Shown here piece by piece: positions 14,702 through 15,826 of a stretch of 15,826 nucleotides of DNA (position 1 is its first letter; every line of letters begins with the position of its first letter). The stretch is taken from assembly GCA_913053795.1 (NCBI GenBank), contig CAJXGZ010000021.1, forward strand, positions 1 to 15,826. Reading direction: 5' to 3'. The position numbers and the translations under genes were made by a program. Below the pieces are notes generated by a model. That model was not told where the DNA came from. It saw only the letters and a list, made by a program, of their open reading frames with translations, and made no database searches. This DNA comes from an uncultured Rhodospirillales bacterium. GTDB taxonomy: Bacteria; Pseudomonadota; Alphaproteobacteria; Rhodospirillales; 2-02-FULL-58-16.

Positions 14702-14910
14702 AGGCGACCATTCTCGGCTGTGGAGGCTCATCCGGAACCCCGGCGGCTGACCACAGGGGGTGGGGCGCTTGCGACCCGGAAAACCCCAGAAACAGCCGTC
14801 TCAGGCCCTCTATCCTGGTGGAGGAGCACCTGGGAGAGGAGGACGTTGCCCGCATCCTGGTGGACACCCGAAAAAAAGCGTTGCGTGAGTGCCAATATCA
14901 ACATGATTGA
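14698..14910 (+). pseudogene. MBL-fold metallo-hydrolase, truncated after about 57 residues
   Basis: The frame begins MKATILGCGGSSGTP and continues WGACDPENPRNSRLRPSIL and ARILVDT (to residue 57, codon 14866-14868). This is the N terminus of the MBL-fold hydrolase (PhnP/phosphoribosyl cyclic phosphodiesterase-like) that usually follows tatD in alphaproteobacteria. Intact members continue with a DLREQLL-like helix and then the metal-binding HxHxDH motif. Here 13 unrelated residues and a stop (14908-14910) follow instead, so all metal ligands are missing and the product cannot be active. Start ATG 14698 overlaps the tatD stop as ATGA. The break coincides with entry into AT-richer DNA with opposite-strand genes, so it is a junction and not simple decay. 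Confidence 0.85.
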
Positions 14911-15297
14911 CGCACCATCTTTAATAGTGGCGACAACTTGATCAAACGTCATCTTGCTGAAACCCAGATCGCAATGCCAAATACTTCTTACAGTTGCCGG
15001 CGGTTTCCATGCAGACAAATCAGATGGGAGGTTCTGTAAATATGGCCAATCGGTTTCAACCGGCTGTCCATCGGTTTTCAGCGTATCTGATACGGCAACC
15101 ATCGAAATTCCTGAACTTGGATCAGACGGCTTCATTCTCTGAACAGAATTGTGAAACAGGTATTCGACAGACAGCGGGTCGGACAGCCCATGGTAATGTC
15201 CATTAAGGTCGCTACTGGCAAATGCTAAACACGTTGGCCTATCACCTTGGTCGCGAATTTCACCAAAATCTGATCTGAGGTCTGAAACGATATGCAT
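14728..15297 (-). CDS. Papain-like (C1) cysteine peptidase, C-terminally truncated
   Basis: This open frame is 189 residues. The first 143 look like a C1 peptidase: oxyanion-hole Gln Q17 and catalytic C23 in DQGDRPTCLAFA have the same six-residue spacing as in papain. LSVEYLFHN (42-50) matches the LSEQ-x-L helix, and a GISMVAVSDTLKTDG-like segment and DWPYL (83-87) match the region leading to the usual YPY. FF (141-142) in the last family-like stretch corresponds to the strand before the catalytic His. The rest of the frame (down to 14728) is the antisense of the truncated MBL gene, so the true gene is cut near 14870 and the His and Asn of the triad are lost. No signal peptide is seen, so it should be cytoplasmic. 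ATG 15297 starts six bases after the stop of the upstream inhibitor gene, so the two form an operon. Confidence 0.75.
   Translation of the reverse strand: MHIVSDLRSDFGEIRDQGDRPTCLAFASSDLNGHYHGLSDPLSVEYLFHNSVQRMKPSDPSSGISMVAVSDTLKTDGQPVETDWPYLQNLPSDLSAWKPPATVRSIWHCDLGFSKMTFDQVVATIKDGASIMLILALTQRFFSGVHQDAGNVLLSQVLLHQDRGPETAVSGVFRVASAPPPVVSRRGSG
14866..14880. other. Junction between the core locus and foreign minus-strand DNA
   Basis: Homology of the plus-strand MBL gene ends at the ACC of VDT (14866-14868) and homology of the minus-strand C1 peptidase ends at about codon 143 (14869-14871). A run of seven A (14872-14878) lies at the break. Downstream DNA is visibly less GC-rich: 28 G+C in 60 bases at 15301-15360, against 42 in 60 at 12841-12900, by hand count. 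No terminal inverted repeat or integrase is visible. Confidence 0.7.
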
Positions 15298-15303
15298 GAT
15301 TAT

Positions 15304-15826
15304 CTAAGCTGCTATAATTTGAGGACGTTGACACCGGGGAAGCCCAATCTCTTTACCCCAAAGGCTGTAATCAACTTCGAAGCGATTGATTGCATCATCC
15401 GGCTGCCAAGGTCGCCTCTCTTTAAGCTTTAATTCTCCGGCAGAGGGTGTATCAGAAGATATTTTCCAATGCCTGTCTTGAAGGCTTCCAACAACATCAT
15501 CGTCCTGGCGTGTGTCATGACTGTGAATTTGAAAGCCTTCATTCTCCACCTCGTCCACATTCCACAAATAACCACCATTTCCATGTTCTCTAAGATTCAG
15601 AACAAACATGTCGTCCGGCCCTGCTTCAATGGCTTCAGTGTGGTCGTTTTCTGACAGCAACCAAACATCAGCCCACGAGTCTTTCAGCGCTTCTCCTTCG
15701 AGTAGGTGGTCCTTAATTTGTTTTGGTTGAGTAGACAGCAGGTCTTGCCCAATCTGTTTATCAATCCATTTATATAAAATTAGGGTGCGACAGATTGCTT
15801 CGTAACTCACCCCGATCCGAAGTGAT
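15304..15826 (-). CDS. ImmA/IrrE metallopeptidase C-terminal part fused to a chagasin-like (I42) protease inhibitor; runs off the window
   Basis: The frame is open to the window edge; a GTG at 15810 is only a possible internal start. Using it as residue 1, the first 30 residues plus the preceding SLRIG read like the end of an ImmA/IrrE (M78) domain (x-x-G-V-S-Y-E-A-I-x-R-x-L). The HExxH would lie outside the window. Residues about 50-150 form a chagasin-like domain: GNGGYLW (77-83) fits the NPTTGYxW loop, a GS...W loop (108-115) the second, and RRPWQPDD (132-139) the RPW loop, the three loops that block papain-like active sites. The stop at 15304-15306 is six bases before the C1 peptidase ATG. 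A cognate inhibitor next to a C1 protease is the natural reading; the M78 assignment is less certain. Confidence 0.7.
   Translation of the reverse strand, partial: SLRIGVSYEAICRTLILYKWIDKQIGQDLLSTQPKQIKDHLLEGEALKDSWADVWLLSENDHTEAIEAGPDDMFVLNLREHGNGGYLWNVDEVENEGFQIHSHDTRQDDDVVGSLQDRHWKISSDTPSAGELKLKERRPWQPDDAINRFEVDYSLWGKEIGLPRCQRPQIIAA

Noticed and set aside
14870..15826. Insertion sequence disrupting the MBL gene
   Set aside because: No transposase, terminal inverted repeats or target duplication is visible, and the gene at the break is itself truncated.

Overview
The window reads as chromosome of a moderately GC-rich alphaproteobacterium, probably of a Rhodospirillales-like lineage. The best evidence is the order RlpA, D-Ala-D-Ala carboxypeptidase, tmk, holB, metG, tatD, MBL-fold hydrolase on one strand, an arrangement familiar from alphaproteobacteria. 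The protein sequences also look alphaproteobacterial (MetRS without visible zinc-knuckle cysteines, a receiver protein with a C-terminal GPDRRR motif, SPOR-tailed RlpA). The assignment rests on recognition of gene order and motifs, not on a database search.

Region 1 (1-5409) is a cell-surface or polysaccharide block made of two convergent, translationally coupled operons. The plus-strand operon is a GT2 glycosyltransferase, a DUF2304 membrane protein and a GT-C-like membrane protein. The minus-strand operon (transcribed from 5409 down to 2643) is a GT39/PMT-like membrane glycosyltransferase, a class I SAM methyltransferase and a small polytopic membrane protein. The two operons overlap tail to tail by 40 bases. 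The plus operon has a good promoter match so close to its ATG that a leaderless transcript is predicted.

Region 2 (5410-6354) holds a Flp-type pilin whose C-terminal half is a Ser/Gly repeat encoded by a 30-bp tandem repeat, then a strong hairpin, then a gene-free stretch with an isolated tRNA T-arm/acceptor-like remnant.

Region 3 (6355-14701) is regulatory, cell-wall and housekeeping DNA: a receiver-domain response regulator, an MltB-type lytic transglycosylase, lipoprotein RlpA, a broken D-alanyl-D-alanine carboxypeptidase, thymidylate kinase, DNA polymerase III delta-prime, methionyl-tRNA synthetase and a TatD nuclease. The wall genes (MltB-like, RlpA, PBP5-like) form a functional set for peptidoglycan trimming and septation.

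Region 4 (14698-15826) is the unusual end. An MBL-fold hydrolase coupled to tatD is cut off after about 57 residues. At the same point (about 14869) the sequence enters AT-richer DNA carrying minus-strand genes. The first is a papain-like (C1) cysteine peptidase, itself lacking its C-terminal catalytic half. Six bases upstream of it is a protein whose N-terminal part resembles the end of an ImmA/IrrE metallopeptidase domain and whose C-terminal part is a chagasin-like (I42) cysteine-protease inhibitor. The pairing of a cysteine protease with a metalloprotease-inhibitor fusion is the most novel content. The double truncation at one junction means a rearrangement or an assembly chimera has to be excluded.
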